From Alphaproteobacteria bacterium (GTDB lineage Bacteria; Pseudomonadota; Alphaproteobacteria; Micavibrionales; Micavibrionaceae), in NCBI GenBank assembly GCA_021775955.1, contig JAJFGU010000014.1, positions 159,010 through 223,009 on the forward strand: a stretch of 64,000 nt of DNA. The letters run 5' to 3'. Below are positions 9,018-17,760 of the stretch, piece after piece (within the stretch, counting starts at the first letter, position 1; every line of letters begins with the position of its first letter). The notes below the pieces were generated by a model. It saw nothing but the letters and a program-made list of their open reading frames with translations. It made no database searches and was not told the DNA's origin. Position numbers and translations under genes: made by a program.

Positions 9018-9711
9018 ATTTGATGCCTATCGTGATACTTATAGCGACGATATAGATCAATCGCTCGCTTTTTCTGGTAAATCACAGGACTTTTTTACAA
9101 AGGTAAAGGCCGACCATATTCTTAAAATACTGGAGCAGGAGTTTAAATCCCAAAATCATAAACCCCTTAAGGTACTTGATGTCGGCTGCGGACATGGGCT
9201 CATTCACCCCTATATTAAACAACAAGAAAAAGTTCAGATAGATTTAACAGGCATCGACGTAGCAGCTTCCGTAATTGATTTGGCGCGTCAGGAAAATCCT
9301 GGCATTACGTACGATACGTATGACGGCATAAAATTACCTTATGAAGATAACAGCTTCTCCTGTGCCTATACCATTTGTGTGATGCACCATGTGCCGCCCG
9401 AGCAATGGGCTGATTTTCTACAAGAAATGCAGCGCGTTGTTGAGCCAGGCGGATTGGTTTTGGTTTTTGAGCATAACCCCCTTAATCCTGTAACGCGCAA
9501 TATCGTTAATAATTGTCCCTTGGATGAAAATGCCGTCCTTTTAAAGGCGTCTTCTTTACAAAAACTGTTTGAACGAACCAGTCTAATAGCCATACAAAAA
9601 AAGTTTATTCTCTTCACACCTTTTGCGCATGGGCTTTTCCGTCGCTTTGATAGCGTGTTGGGTTGGCTGCCGCTCGGGGCACAATATTATATTTTAGGGC
9701 GCGTTTCCTGA
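8986..9711 (+). CDS. Class I SAM-dependent methyltransferase
   Basis: The 241-residue protein has the SAM-binding motif VLDVGCGHG near residue 60, followed by a GIDVAASVIDLAR motif II and a YTICVMHHV stretch, as in Methyltransf_11/25 domains. A strong Shine-Dalgarno (AAAGGAGG) lies upstream of the ATG at 8986, inside the end of the glycosyltransferase gene. The position between a GtrB-like glycosyltransferase and a GtrA-like protein suggests methylation of a glycan or of a lipid-linked sugar, but the acceptor is unknown. Confidence 0.82.
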   Translation: MTKSKTKPQHEFDAYRDTYSDDIDQSLAFSGKSQDFFTKVKADHILKILEQEFKSQNHKPLKVLDVGCGHGLIHPYIKQQEKVQIDLTGIDVAASVIDLARQENPGITYDTYDGIKLPYEDNSFSCAYTICVMHHVPPEQWADFLQEMQRVVEPGGLVLVFEHNPLNPVTRNIVNNCPLDENAVLLKASSLQKLFERTSLIAIQKKFILFTPFAHGLFRRFDSVLGWLPLGAQYYILGRVS

Positions 9712-9712
9712 T

Positions 9713-10120
9713 ATGGTCACCAGAGACTCTCTTGCTAAATTATTCCGATTTGCCATTGCAGGAGGGTTAAGCACCCTCCTTTATATGATTTTTGCCTTTA
9801 CCCTAGGCGCAGTTTTTTCCATGAAGTTTATCTATATACATGTAGCGGCTTTTGCTCTGGCCGTTCCTTTTTCTTATTTTCTACAAAGCGGATTTACATT
9901 TCAATATAAGGGGTCACACAAGAAATCGTCATGGCGTTTTTTGATGACGACATTGACGGCTTTCATTGTCACGACATTGGTGAGTTTTGTGCTAGTCGAT
10001 ATTTGGGGTATGCCTCAGTGGATCGGTATTGTAACAGTGGCGTTTATTGTACCGATCATTAGTTTTATCAGCATGCGCTACTGGGTTTTTGTAGACACAA
10101 GACAAACTACAGAAACATGA
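9713..10120 (+). CDS. GtrA-like membrane protein
   Basis: The 135 residues are almost entirely four hydrophobic helices. The N-terminal LFRFAIAGGLSTLLYM and the central FALAVPFSYFLQSGFTF match the GtrA family (PF04138). GtrA proteins are small inner-membrane proteins thought to flip polyprenyl-phosphate-linked sugars made by GtrB-like transferases. Such a transferase lies at 8016-9017 in the same operon. The start codon is one base after the methyltransferase stop. It is the last gene of this rightward operon and converges with the acyltransferase gene after 23 bases. Confidence 0.85.
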   Translation: MVTRDSLAKLFRFAIAGGLSTLLYMIFAFTLGAVFSMKFIYIHVAAFALAVPFSYFLQSGFTFQYKGSHKKSSWRFLMTTLTAFIVTTLVSFVLVDIWGMPQWIGIVTVAFIVPIISFISMRYWVFVDTRQTTET

Positions 10121-10143
10121 TGGATGTGCTGATTTATTTACAG

Positions 10144-12144
10144 TTACCGGGCAGAAGGAAGCTCATCAATTATCATTTCAGTTATTAAACTTGCCCCGGC
10201 GCGGGAAGGGTGCCCTGTATCAACAAAGTAAAGCTGTTTACCATTATTAGAGACGCAATAGTCGAGAATAATTGTATCGCAGAATAGATTATGCGGATAA
10301 ACGATTTTATAATTCTTATGTTCAATTTTTTTAAAAACAGCCATTGCGGCATTCGTGTTTCGATTAAATTTGGATAACGGGTAGCTCAACAATTTTATAA
10401 GGCCGGATTGGTCAATAGTACGAAAAATACCATAGTCACGCTCTTCCTCCCGAATATAATTACGGACAGCCTGGCTAACACTAGAGCTAAATTGAGGGAA
10501 AGGTGCAATCTGGATTACATTGTAACCATCAGACAATAGGCGGGAAACAGTATTGATATATCCCATTTCAATGGACAGCCCCTTTGGACTGGAAAAGCCT
10601 ACATTAAAATCTGATAGATAAATATCAAGCTGTCCGCCCAAAATTATTGTTGCTCCGGGATACTCATATATTTTTTTTGTTCTTTTTTTCTGAAACTCCA
10701 GATCGCAGGGCTGATTTTTAATAACTCTAGGCTTTCCATCATGAGTTATGGAGAAAAAACCCGGCAAATAGTAACAAGCAGAACTGTTCATTGTTACAAT
10801 ATCATAACCTTGTTCCAATGCCTTGGGGACAAGAGCTGATGAAATGCTCTCTATATTTGAATCACCTATTAAAAGAATTGTTTGTGTGTTCTCAGAGCGT
10901 GTTTCAGCACAAAAATCAGATTTTTTGTACGTTCCGTAGCAGTACTCTCCTTCATTGTCTGTAAGGTCAAACCATGGTGTTTCACTCAAAGTTTCTTCAA
11001 TGATTGGCGGCATCATCTCCTTAAAGCCATCGGTGATGCATATGCTGTATGCCCATATAATGAGGGCGGCAGCGGCAGTAGCAAGAACAATGACCAGTGG
11101 CTTTCTGGTTACTTTTTCTTTGTTTCTAAAGGGGCGTTCGATCAGGAAATATGTTGCAACCGCCAGTGCAAAGGAAGCAGCGATATATGTAAGCATATCA
11201 AAATCGGACGGATCACCTTTAATCCTGCTGAAAGCAAAGATAGGAAAATGCCACAGATAAAAGCTATAAGATACAAGCCCTACAGCCACAAACGGCCTTG
11301 CAGACAGTAGCTTTGTTACAAGTTCCCCGGCGGTGCAGAACCAAATTAAAAGCATCGTTCCCAAGACGGGTAAGGCTGTGGTCAGCGAGGGATGATACAT
11401 TCCGTCGTTAAAAAAGAAAAAGGCCCCACATAACATAAACATTCCAAGACCTGGCATGACAGCGGTTAGGGTTGAAGGTTCAGCCCTTCGGCCTCTATCA
11501 AATTCCAGCTTGGCCAAAATTCCACCGGCAAGAAGCTCCCACGCCCTTGTCGGCAAAAGATAAAAATTGGCACCAGCATATTGAAAACTGACAAAATGCG
11601 CCGCCAAGAGCGAGCAGCCAAACACAATAGCAAGGACCAACGTAATGTGCCCCTTGAAGTATTTTAAGAGAAGCAACAAGGTAACCGGATACAAAACATA
11701 GAATTGCTCTTCAATGGATAGCGACCATGTATGGAGCAGAGGTTTAAGAGCGCTTGGCTCTGCCGTATAACTATCTTCCTGCCAAAACCATATGTTAGAA
11801 CTGAACAGCAAAGCAGACAGAATGGAACCTGCATATTCCTTCATAGCTTTAGGCAGCATATACGTCCAGGCAAACGGGATGGTTGCCAGCATTACAGTGA
11901 ACAACGCAGGCAGAATACGCCTCACCCGCCGCTCATAAAAATTGACCAGGCTGAATTTTTTATCTTTATGCTCTCGCAGAATGATAGACGTGATTAAATA
12001 CCCGGAAATAACAAAGAAAACATCAACGCCTATAAAACCACCTTCGAAAATATAAATATCCCGAAAGATAAATTTAGCGTGATATAGGATAACAGCTATA
12101 ACGGCAACGGCGCGTAAGCCATCAATTTCTGGACGGTATTTCAT
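10144..12144 (-). CDS. OafA/YrhL-like acyltransferase with C-terminal SGNH domain
   Basis: This 666-residue protein starts with YRPEIDGLRAVAVIAVILYHA, the diagnostic opening of the acyltransferase_3 family, including the catalytic His. About ten hydrophobic segments follow to residue 370. The C-terminal third is soluble and shows an SGNH-hydrolase pattern: LLIGDSN (nucleophile block) and a late DTGHPSRAG block with the Asp/His pair. Such fusions O-acetylate lipopolysaccharide or other surface glycans from the inner membrane. It is the last gene of a leftward run after rfbG and a sugar C-methyltransferase (12-base gap), so its acceptor is probably the same glycan. Confidence 0.92.
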   Translation of the reverse strand: MKYRPEIDGLRAVAVIAVILYHAKFIFRDIYIFEGGFIGVDVFFVISGYLITSIILREHKDKKFSLVNFYERRVRRILPALFTVMLATIPFAWTYMLPKAMKEYAGSILSALLFSSNIWFWQEDSYTAEPSALKPLLHTWSLSIEEQFYVLYPVTLLLLLKYFKGHITLVLAIVFGCSLLAAHFVSFQYAGANFYLLPTRAWELLAGGILAKLEFDRGRRAEPSTLTAVMPGLGMFMLCGAFFFFNDGMYHPSLTTALPVLGTMLLIWFCTAGELVTKLLSARPFVAVGLVSYSFYLWHFPIFAFSRIKGDPSDFDMLTYIAASFALAVATYFLIERPFRNKEKVTRKPLVIVLATAAAALIIWAYSICITDGFKEMMPPIIEETLSETPWFDLTDNEGEYCYGTYKKSDFCAETRSENTQTILLIGDSNIESISSALVPKALEQGYDIVTMNSSACYYLPGFFSITHDGKPRVIKNQPCDLEFQKKRTKKIYEYPGATIILGGQLDIYLSDFNVGFSSPKGLSIEMGYINTVSRLLSDGYNVIQIAPFPQFSSSVSQAVRNYIREEERDYGIFRTIDQSGLIKLLSYPLSKFNRNTNAAMAVFKKIEHKNYKIVYPHNLFCDTIILDYCVSNNGKQLYFVDTGHPSRAGASLITEMIIDELPSAR

Positions 12145-12155
12145 AAGAATGACAC

Positions 12156-13340
12156 CTATATAATATCAATCTTTTGACCGTGAAAACCTTTGAGTTCCAG
12201 ATAATTCCAGATTTCCGATTGAATATGCCATGCAAGATTTAAAATAACGGGGGCACCTGCAAAATCAGCGTCGTCATCGCTGATAATCGGAATCCGGGTT
12301 CCAGGCAGGTAGTGTCCTATTTTCATTGAACCCGGCTTTTCAGCAACACGGGCAATGTGTTCATCTGATAAATCCAACAACTGAAGCAAAATTGCGGCGC
12401 GTCCTGGGAAAGCCTTGGCAAGTAACGGGCCATGTTCTTCGACAAGTGCATCAATTTCTTTGCGTTTTTTGAGCTTCCACTCCTCAACAAATGTGCGCAT
12501 GGTTGCAAACTGCTCAAAATAAAGATCTTCGTTGATCGCAACTTTATCATATTCTGGGGTCTGTTCGCCATGCCCCAAAATAACGCGGATATTTCCACCG
12601 TAGCGTTTTGGGAATTCGACATGCTCAATATGCATGCCCAGCCTATCCGCAATAAATGCGAATGAACGTAAACTGTAAGTACGCGGATGTTCATGATAAA
12701 ATGTATCGAATTGATTATGCTCTAAAACAGCGCCCAAATAGTGGTTTTCGATTACAATCTTTGTATTTGCATGGCTTAAAGTTTTAACGCCTGCAACCAA
12801 ATCATCAAAATCTTCAATGTGAGCAAAGACATTCGTAAATGTAATAAAGTCCATCTCTCCAGCCTCTGCGGCAATAACGTGCGCCAGTTTTTCTCCAAAA
12901 TAATCCGGCCATATTCGATCGACGCTCTTGGCATCCTTATGCGCGCCTGTCGGCTCGACGCCGTAAGTGACAGCGCCCTTGCGCTTAAAAAACGACAGAA
13001 GGCTGCCGTCATTACAGCCGATATCAATCACTTTTTTATCTTGAATATCCCCGTAAACATCACAAATTTGGTCAACAAGTTGGCTCATGCCGTTGAGGAC
13101 ATCCTGCGTAAAACGTGCGCGGTAATGATAGGTTTCAGGGAAAAGCTCAAGCTGAGAGACGTTGTAACGCTGGTTCGCTGTAAGGCATTTGGGACAAAGA
13201 AGAATTTCAATCGGGTATTCTTTGCAAATTCGCGCGTCGCCCACAGGCACAAGGTCATCGCATAAGGGGTGGCTTCCAAGGTTCAAGACCTCTTTTAAAT
13301 CCGCTTCGTGACAGACTTGGCAACGGGTTGTTTCTTGCAT
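12156..13340 (-). CDS. SAM-dependent sugar C-methyltransferase (NDP-hexose C-methyltransferase-like)
   Basis: From the ATG at 13340 the product is 394 residues. It has an N-terminal zinc-binding domain (CxxC near residues 8-11 and a second LLCPKC), a central SAM site KVIDIGCNDGS, an ENHYLGAVLEHNQFD segment and a C-terminal domain, the three-part layout of TylC3-type C-methyltransferases. These add a methyl group to C3 of 4-keto-6-deoxy NDP-sugars. I preferred the ATG over the TTG five codons upstream because GGAAGC lies seven bases before it. It starts two bases after rfbG stops, and RfbG makes exactly such a 4-keto sugar, so the pathway leads to a branched 6-deoxyhexose; this is inference. 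Confidence 0.87.
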   Translation of the reverse strand: MQETTRCQVCHEADLKEVLNLGSHPLCDDLVPVGDARICKEYPIEILLCPKCLTANQRYNVSQLELFPETYHYRARFTQDVLNGMSQLVDQICDVYGDIQDKKVIDIGCNDGSLLSFFKRKGAVTYGVEPTGAHKDAKSVDRIWPDYFGEKLAHVIAAEAGEMDFITFTNVFAHIEDFDDLVAGVKTLSHANTKIVIENHYLGAVLEHNQFDTFYHEHPRTYSLRSFAFIADRLGMHIEHVEFPKRYGGNIRVILGHGEQTPEYDKVAINEDLYFEQFATMRTFVEEWKLKKRKEIDALVEEHGPLLAKAFPGRAAILLQLLDLSDEHIARVAEKPGSMKIGHYLPGTRIPIISDDDADFAGAPVILNLAWHIQSEIWNYLELKGFHGQKIDII

Positions 13341-13342
13341 GA

Positions 13343-14410
13343 TTAAAGCTTCCAAAAGTGAGTGATTTGATCTTCAGTGATAGTTTTTCTTTCGGCATCC
13401 GTTTCCGCGAGATACCAACGGCAGGTGTTCTCAATTGTTTCATCAAAGGACAGTTGGGCAGACCAGCATAGCTCTTTTTGTGCCTTGGTACTCTTAATGG
13501 TCAGAAACTCTGTTTCCATTTGAGAATCGTCTTGTGCGTCTTCATAATGGATTTTAAGGCTATCACAGAAGGCAGTAACGCACCCTGTAAGGTCTTTTAC
13601 AGTGTGTACATGATCGGCACTAGGCCCAAAATTCCATGCACCGTTATAGCTATTCGATGAGGCGAGGCTCTCTGCGAGAAGTAAATAGCCTGATAAGGGC
13701 TCCAGGACATGCTGCCAGGGGCGTGTTGCATTCGGGTTGCGGATGGTACACACATCTCCAGATTTTTGGGCACGAATTAAATCTGGAATAATCCTGTTTT
13801 CTGCCCAATCCCCGCCGCCAATAACATTGCCCGCGCGTGCGGTGGCAATATTCGGAGATGATTTATCAGCATTGTTGTTAAAGAATGAATGGCGGTAGCT
13901 GTCTGTTAGCAATTCACAGCAGGCTTTGCTCGCAGAATACAAATCTTTTCCACCCAGCTCATCTGTTTCATCAAAAGCTTTTTTCTTATTCTCAATTTTG
14001 TAAACTTTATCGGTCGTCACAATGATTACAGCCTGTAATTGTTCCTGCGTGCGGCAGCATTCGAGAAGATTGGTTGTACCAAGAATGTTTGTTCTGACTG
14101 TTTCCAGAGGGTCTTCATAGCTCTGGAGCACAAGGGACTGTGCAGCCATGTGAATAATGATTTCCGGTTTCACAGTGTCAATAAAGTTCTGGAAGTCTTC
14201 TATATTCGTAATGTTTCCGATACATTCAGAGTCAGGCTCCTTATAATTCTGCGCCCACACATCATACGCGCTGGGAGAGGGTTTGATGTCATCGGAAAAG
14301 CCGTAAGGTTTCGCGCCAAGCAGGCTCAAAACACACATTAGCCAACCGCCTTTGAACCCTGTATGCCCTGTCACAAGGACACGTTTATTTTGCCAGAAGT
14401 TATTGCTCAT
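13343..14410 (-). CDS. rfbG: CDP-glucose 4,6-dehydratase
   Basis: The 355-residue protein has the short-chain dehydrogenase opening RVLVTGHTGFKGGWL (NAD site), TTDKVYK and a YSASKACCELL catalytic YxxxK, all as in CDP-glucose 4,6-dehydratase. It converts CDP-glucose to CDP-4-keto-6-deoxyglucose, the branch point for CDP-linked deoxysugars. The start at 14410 is chosen because the extra upstream codons lack family sequence. The partner gene rfbF, which makes CDP-glucose, is divergent, separated by about 90 bases that must hold promoters for both directions. Confidence 0.93.
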   Translation of the reverse strand: MSNNFWQNKRVLVTGHTGFKGGWLMCVLSLLGAKPYGFSDDIKPSPSAYDVWAQNYKEPDSECIGNITNIEDFQNFIDTVKPEIIIHMAAQSLVLQSYEDPLETVRTNILGTTNLLECCRTQEQLQAVIIVTTDKVYKIENKKKAFDETDELGGKDLYSASKACCELLTDSYRHSFFNNNADKSSPNIATARAGNVIGGGDWAENRIIPDLIRAQKSGDVCTIRNPNATRPWQHVLEPLSGYLLLAESLASSNSYNGAWNFGPSADHVHTVKDLTGCVTAFCDSLKIHYEDAQDDSQMETEFLTIKSTKAQKELCWSAQLSFDETIENTCRWYLAETDAERKTITEDQITHFWKL

Positions 14411-14499
14411 TATTTGGAAGAACCCTTTACTTATTTGAGTGTTGATTTTATTCATATATAAAGAGCATATCAACCTGAAACCACAAGAGTTTATAGATT

Positions 14500-15276
14500 A
14501 TGAAAGTAGCAATTCTGGCCGGAGGACAAGGAACCCGCATGCAAGAGGTTACACGCCTCATTCCGAAACCGATGGTCAAAATCGGGTCATATCCTGTTAT
14601 CTGGCATATTATGAAGCATTACAGCACGTACGGGCTGCAGGAGTTCTGTGTTGCGCTGGGCTATCGTGGAGATATTATCAAAGACTATTTCATTAATTAT
14701 CACACCCGGCAAAGTAATGTATCTGTAAACCTCAAGACTAATGAAATCAAAAATGATGATAATATTGCTGATGAGGATTGGCATATAGACCTTATTGAAA
14801 CCGGTGAAAAAACCCAGACAGGTGGTCGCGTTGCTCGTATGCGAGATTATTTGGGCAATGACACGTTTTTACTGACCTACGGCGATGGCGTGTCGAATGT
14901 AGATATAAAAGCCCTTGTCGAGTTTCATAAATCACACGGAAAAATAGCCACTGTCACGGCTGTTCGTCCGCCTTCGCGTTTTGGCGCGCTTGAGATAGAA
15001 CAAAACAATGCTGTTTCAAAATTTGCTGAAAAGCCGGAAGATACGGATACCTATATCAATGGTGGCTTTTTCGTCTTTGAACCTGCCATTTTTGACTATC
15101 TGGATATAGATGAAGAGTGTGTTTTAGAGTGGGGGCCTCTTGAAAAATTAGCAAAAGCCGGTGAGCTTATCGCCTTCCACCATAAAGATTTCTGGCAGTG
15201 CATGGACACAATGCGCGATGTCAATTATTTGAATGATCTTTGGGATGAACAAAACGCACCCTGGAAAAGTTGGTGA
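14500..15276 (+). CDS. rfbF: Glucose-1-phosphate cytidylyltransferase
   Basis: The 258-residue nucleotidyltransferase begins with KVAILAGGQGTRMQEVT and IPKPMVKIG, the nucleotide-binding loop and lysine segment. The rest, including TYGDGVSNVDI and a VLEWGPLEKLA segment, agrees with RfbF rather than with glucose-1-phosphate thymidylyl- or uridylyltransferases. It makes CDP-glucose from CTP and glucose-1-phosphate. Length matches the family. It stands alone on the + strand and is divergent from rfbG, which uses its product. Confidence 0.93.
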   Translation: MKVAILAGGQGTRMQEVTRLIPKPMVKIGSYPVIWHIMKHYSTYGLQEFCVALGYRGDIIKDYFINYHTRQSNVSVNLKTNEIKNDDNIADEDWHIDLIETGEKTQTGGRVARMRDYLGNDTFLLTYGDGVSNVDIKALVEFHKSHGKIATVTAVRPPSRFGALEIEQNNAVSKFAEKPEDTDTYINGGFFVFEPAIFDYLDIDEECVLEWGPLEKLAKAGELIAFHHKDFWQCMDTMRDVNYLNDLWDEQNAPWKSW

Positions 15277-15349
15277 TTTAGTGAATGAAGGCGTTGCATT
15301 AACTCTTGTTACTGCCCCGGAGACTGCCCCAAATGATAAAGCAAAAAAA

Positions 15350-15424
15350 TGGAGCGAGTGAAGAGATTCGAACTCTCGACATTTTCGTTGGCAACGAAAT
15401 GCTCTACCCCTGAGCTACACTCGC
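15350..15424 (-). tRNA. tRNA-Gly (GCC)
   Basis: On the minus strand the 75-base sequence folds as a tRNA. The acceptor stem GCGAGTG pairs with CACTCGC, the D arm is GCTCAGGGGTAGAGC, and the anticodon loop TTGCCAA sits between TTTCG and CGAAA. The T arm is GAGAGTTCGAATCTCTT, and CCA is encoded. Anticodon GCC reads glycine codons GGC and GGT. Confidence 0.95.
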
Positions 15425-15476
15425 GTCTTTGTTAAGAATTGAGAGAATATAAAGAAAAAGCGGGTTCGGTCAAGGG

Positions 15477-15761
15477 TTAATAGAGATCGCCGACTTGGAT
15501 AAGGGGCGCTTCATAGCCGATCGGTTCGTGATCGGGAAACAGCGAATAAATCATAATATTGGGCGTTTTTTCAACCGAAGGCGATAAATCGCTGGGCACC
15601 TCGTAATGCATCAGCTCGTCTTCGCGCTCGGGGCTGTTAAACACCAGCATAAAAAGACGCTGGTCACGGTAATATTCAACGCGTTTCACAATATCGGGAA
15701 AGGGTTTGTCGCTGACCAGCATCACACCACCATCTTTGAGGACTCCGAGCTCTATCTTCAT
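15477..15761 (-). CDS. Small hypothetical protein, probably co-transcribed with its upstream neighbour
   Basis: I do not recognise this 94-residue protein. It is acidic, has no hydrophobic segment or signal peptide, and reads as a compact mostly beta-type domain (KIELGVLKDGGVMLVSD near the start). Its ATG overlaps the stop of the upstream gene by four bases, which supports real translation and coupling. It runs into a short gap before tRNA-Gly. Homology to known families could not be judged. Confidence 0.6.
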   Translation of the reverse strand: MKIELGVLKDGGVMLVSDKPFPDIVKRVEYYRDQRLFMLVFNSPEREDELMHYEVPSDLSPSVEKTPNIMIYSLFPDHEPIGYEAPLIQVGDLY

Positions 15762-16033
15762 GATATCACCAGATCGTCAGGAGAACCTTCAGGGGGAGCG
15801 GTGCCCTCTTGTTTAAGGCCTAAATCAGCGGTTTGGATAGCAGGTTCCGGAAGCTCAGTTTTCATTCTTTCAGGGAACCCTGCTAGTTCTGCGCCATTGT
15901 GAGTTGGGGCATCCTGGCAGCCTTCCTGCATTCGCTTCGCCATCGTCTTAGAGCAGCAGCAGGTTACGCCGTCGCTTTCAAGCATCGTTAGATACTGTTC
16001 CGGTGAAACTAATGGTGTGTTGTCTAAGCCCAT
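15758..16033 (-). CDS. Small hypothetical protein with Cys-Cys-Cys cluster
   Basis: This 91-residue protein is not recognised. Residues 24-27 read TCCC, with another Cys about 12 residues later, and the C-terminal half is low-complexity (Glu, Pro, Ala rich). It overlaps the next gene (15477-15761) by four bases in an ATGA arrangement and seems to be the first gene of a two-gene unit. The cysteines might bind metal, but no standard motif is visible. Confidence 0.5.
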   Translation of the reverse strand: MGLDNTPLVSPEQYLTMLESDGVTCCCSKTMAKRMQEGCQDAPTHNGAELAGFPERMKTELPEPAIQTADLGLKQEGTAPPEGSPDDLVIS

Positions 16034-16167
16034 GTGACGTGCCCGTAATTATGCTTTTCCATTATCAAAAATTATGAGCCATAAACGTTAACAAAGCCTT
16101 AGTAAGCCGGGTGAATGGCTTGATTTGGTTTGGGTTTTTGTGGATAAAGGCGGGAAGGAGTCGTGAT

Positions 16168-16710
16168 ATGAATGTAAACGCAGAGCAGCAGGAACAAGGG
16201 CTCCTTCCCACCACGCCGGAGCAATTGCTGGAAAAGCTCCAGAGCTTTGATATTGCGTATGAATTACATCATCACGAGCCGATTTTTACGGTTCAAGAAG
16301 GCGCAGATTTAAAAATCAGCATCCCTGGTCTGCATTGCCGCAATCTGTTTCTGCGCGATAAGAAGAAGAAAAACTATCTGGTCGTGGCGGCCAATGAGAC
16401 GGAAATCGACCTGAAAAAGCTGGAAAACTTAATAGATTCCGCGCGGCTTTCTTTCGGCTCGGCGCAGCGGCTCTGGCAGTATCTCGGCATCCGCCCCGGC
16501 TCGGTTTGCCCGTTTTGCGCTATCAATGATGGGGCGCAAGAGGTCAGCCTCATTCTCGATCACTATATGATGGAGGCCGAGCGGGTGAATTATCATCCGC
16601 TGGATAATGCGATGACCATTGGTCTGGCACCTTCGAATTTGCTTAGATTTTTCGATGAAATAGGCCATTCCTACCAAATTATTGACTTGTTGGCAGCCAA
16701 GCCTACATAG
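16168..16710 (+). CDS. YbaK/ProXp-ala-like prolyl-tRNA editing protein
   Basis: The 180-residue product has the YbaK/EbsC fold pattern: a HHHEPIFTVQEGADL segment, GLHCRNLFLRDKKKKNY with the conserved basic cluster, and GSVCPFCAIND toward the C terminus. This is the layout of the ProXp-ala/PrdX group, free-standing deacylases that hydrolyse Ala mischarged onto tRNA-Pro. A GGAAGGAG ribosome binding site precedes the ATG at 16168. Upstream codons in the same frame lack family sequence and are not used. It probably precedes a LON-domain protein gene in the same direction with a 77-base gap. Confidence 0.85.
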   Translation: MNVNAEQQEQGLLPTTPEQLLEKLQSFDIAYELHHHEPIFTVQEGADLKISIPGLHCRNLFLRDKKKKNYLVVAANETEIDLKKLENLIDSARLSFGSAQRLWQYLGIRPGSVCPFCAINDGAQEVSLILDHYMMEAERVNYHPLDNAMTIGLAPSNLLRFFDEIGHSYQIIDLLAAKPT

Positions 16711-16787
16711 TGCTTGTGCGGGTCTGTAAGGACGGAAGCCTTGAAAAAATTGCCCCGGAGCCTGTTTTCGTAATAATTATGGCCTAA

Positions 16788-17462
16788 ATGAATAAGATGG
16801 AACGTAACCCGTTTGCACCGCCCTATCGTGAATTACCGGAAACCATTGCGATTTTTCCGCTGGGTGGCGTTCTTCTTCTGCCCTGTGGCCAGTTGCCTTT
16901 AAATATTTTTGAGCCGCGCTATCTGGCCATGGTTGAAGATGCCATGGCCCGGCACCGCTTTATTGGCATGGTTCAGCCCCGGGATAAAAATGTGAAAGAG
17001 ATTACGGACGACACGCCGGTATTTGAAACCGGCTGCGCTGGAAAAATTACGGAGTTTAGTGAAACCGAAGACGGCAGGTACATGATTACCTTAACCGGAA
17101 TCTCGCGCTTTCGTATTGTCAAAGAAGTGTCCGGCAATAGAGGCTATCGCAGTGTTAGCACGGGGTGGAAAGCCTATAAGGAAGATTTAAGCGAGAAGAA
17201 ATGCCTCGATCTTGACCGTGAGCGCTTGAAGGTTTTGCTTCGGCGCTATTTTGATATGCATGAGATGACATGTGATTGGGATGCTATTGAAGATGCGCCT
17301 GATGGCCGGTTGATTACCTGCTTGTCGATGATCTGTCCGTTTGATGCGAGTGAGAAACAGGCGCTGCTCGAGGCGCAATGTTGTCATGCGCGCGCGAAAT
17401 TATTTATGACGATGCTGGAGATGGCATCTTGTGAGAAAGAAGATTGCTGCTCTCAGCATTAA
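16788..17462 (+). CDS. LON substrate-binding-domain protein (stand-alone Lon N-terminal domain)
   Basis: The 224 residues correspond to the N-terminal substrate-recognition domain of Lon without the ATPase or protease parts. IAIFPLGGVLLLPCGQLPLNIFEPRYLAM is broken by the usual turn into the PRYLAMVEDAM helix, and a GCAGKITEF strand follows. Such proteins are common in alphaproteobacteria upstream of a small Trm112-like gene, as here; their role is not established. The C terminus has a CEKEDCC cysteine-rich tail. The start could also be the Met at codon 4, as neither has a clear ribosome binding site. Confidence 0.85.
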   Translation: MNKMERNPFAPPYRELPETIAIFPLGGVLLLPCGQLPLNIFEPRYLAMVEDAMARHRFIGMVQPRDKNVKEITDDTPVFETGCAGKITEFSETEDGRYMITLTGISRFRIVKEVSGNRGYRSVSTGWKAYKEDLSEKKCLDLDRERLKVLLRRYFDMHEMTCDWDAIEDAPDGRLITCLSMICPFDASEKQALLEAQCCHARAKLFMTMLEMASCEKEDCCSQH

Positions 17463-17481
17463 ACTTTAGGATGAGGCCGTT

Positions 17482-17658
17482 ATGAATCAAGTTGATCCGA
17501 AATTGCTGGAAATTCTGGTTTGTCCGTTGACCAAATCGCCTTTGCGCTATGATGCGAAGGCGCAGGAGCTTATTTCAGAGCAGGCCAGGCTCGCTTACCC
17601 TATTCGTGACGGCATTCCGATTATGCTGGTCGATGAGGCCCGCAGTTTAGAAGATTGA
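17482..17658 (+). CDS. Trm112/YcaR-like small zinc-ribbon protein (UPF0434)
   Basis: A 58-codon gene starting 19 bases after the LON-domain gene. The product reads [18 protein letters not shown] and later [17 protein letters not shown], which is the UPF0434/Trm112 pattern. Family members carry a CP..K/C half-zinc ribbon; here only the first Cys (residue 14) is retained, as in many proteobacterial YcaR proteins. Function in bacteria is uncertain; Trm112 in eukaryotes activates methyltransferases. An AGGATGAGG purine stretch precedes the ATG. Confidence 0.88.
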   Translation: MNQVDPKLLEILVCPLTKSPLRYDAKAQELISEQARLAYPIRDGIPIMLVDEARSLED

Positions 17659-17703
17659 GAATTTCTTATTGCGGAAAATAGAAAATAAGGTTTTAATACC
17701 CCC

Positions 17704-17760
17704 ATGAACAGACAGGCAGACAATAGACTAACACTACTGCTGCTCCTTATACGCCCCTGA
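17704..17760 (+). CDS. leuL: leuA leader peptide (leucine-rich, attenuation control)
   Basis: An 18-codon frame ends 92 bases before leuA. Codons 9-15 encode Leu-Thr-Leu-Leu-Leu-Leu-Leu using CTA, CTA, CTG, CTG, CTC and CTT. Six Leu codons in seven, directly upstream of the leucine-pathway entry enzyme, is the signature of a ribosome-stalling leader peptide. When charged tRNA-Leu is scarce the ribosome should stall here and change the fold of the downstream RNA. The stop codon lies inside a CCCCTGAGCG segment that can base-pair with later sequence. Confidence 0.8.
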   Translation: MNRQADNRLTLLLLLIRP

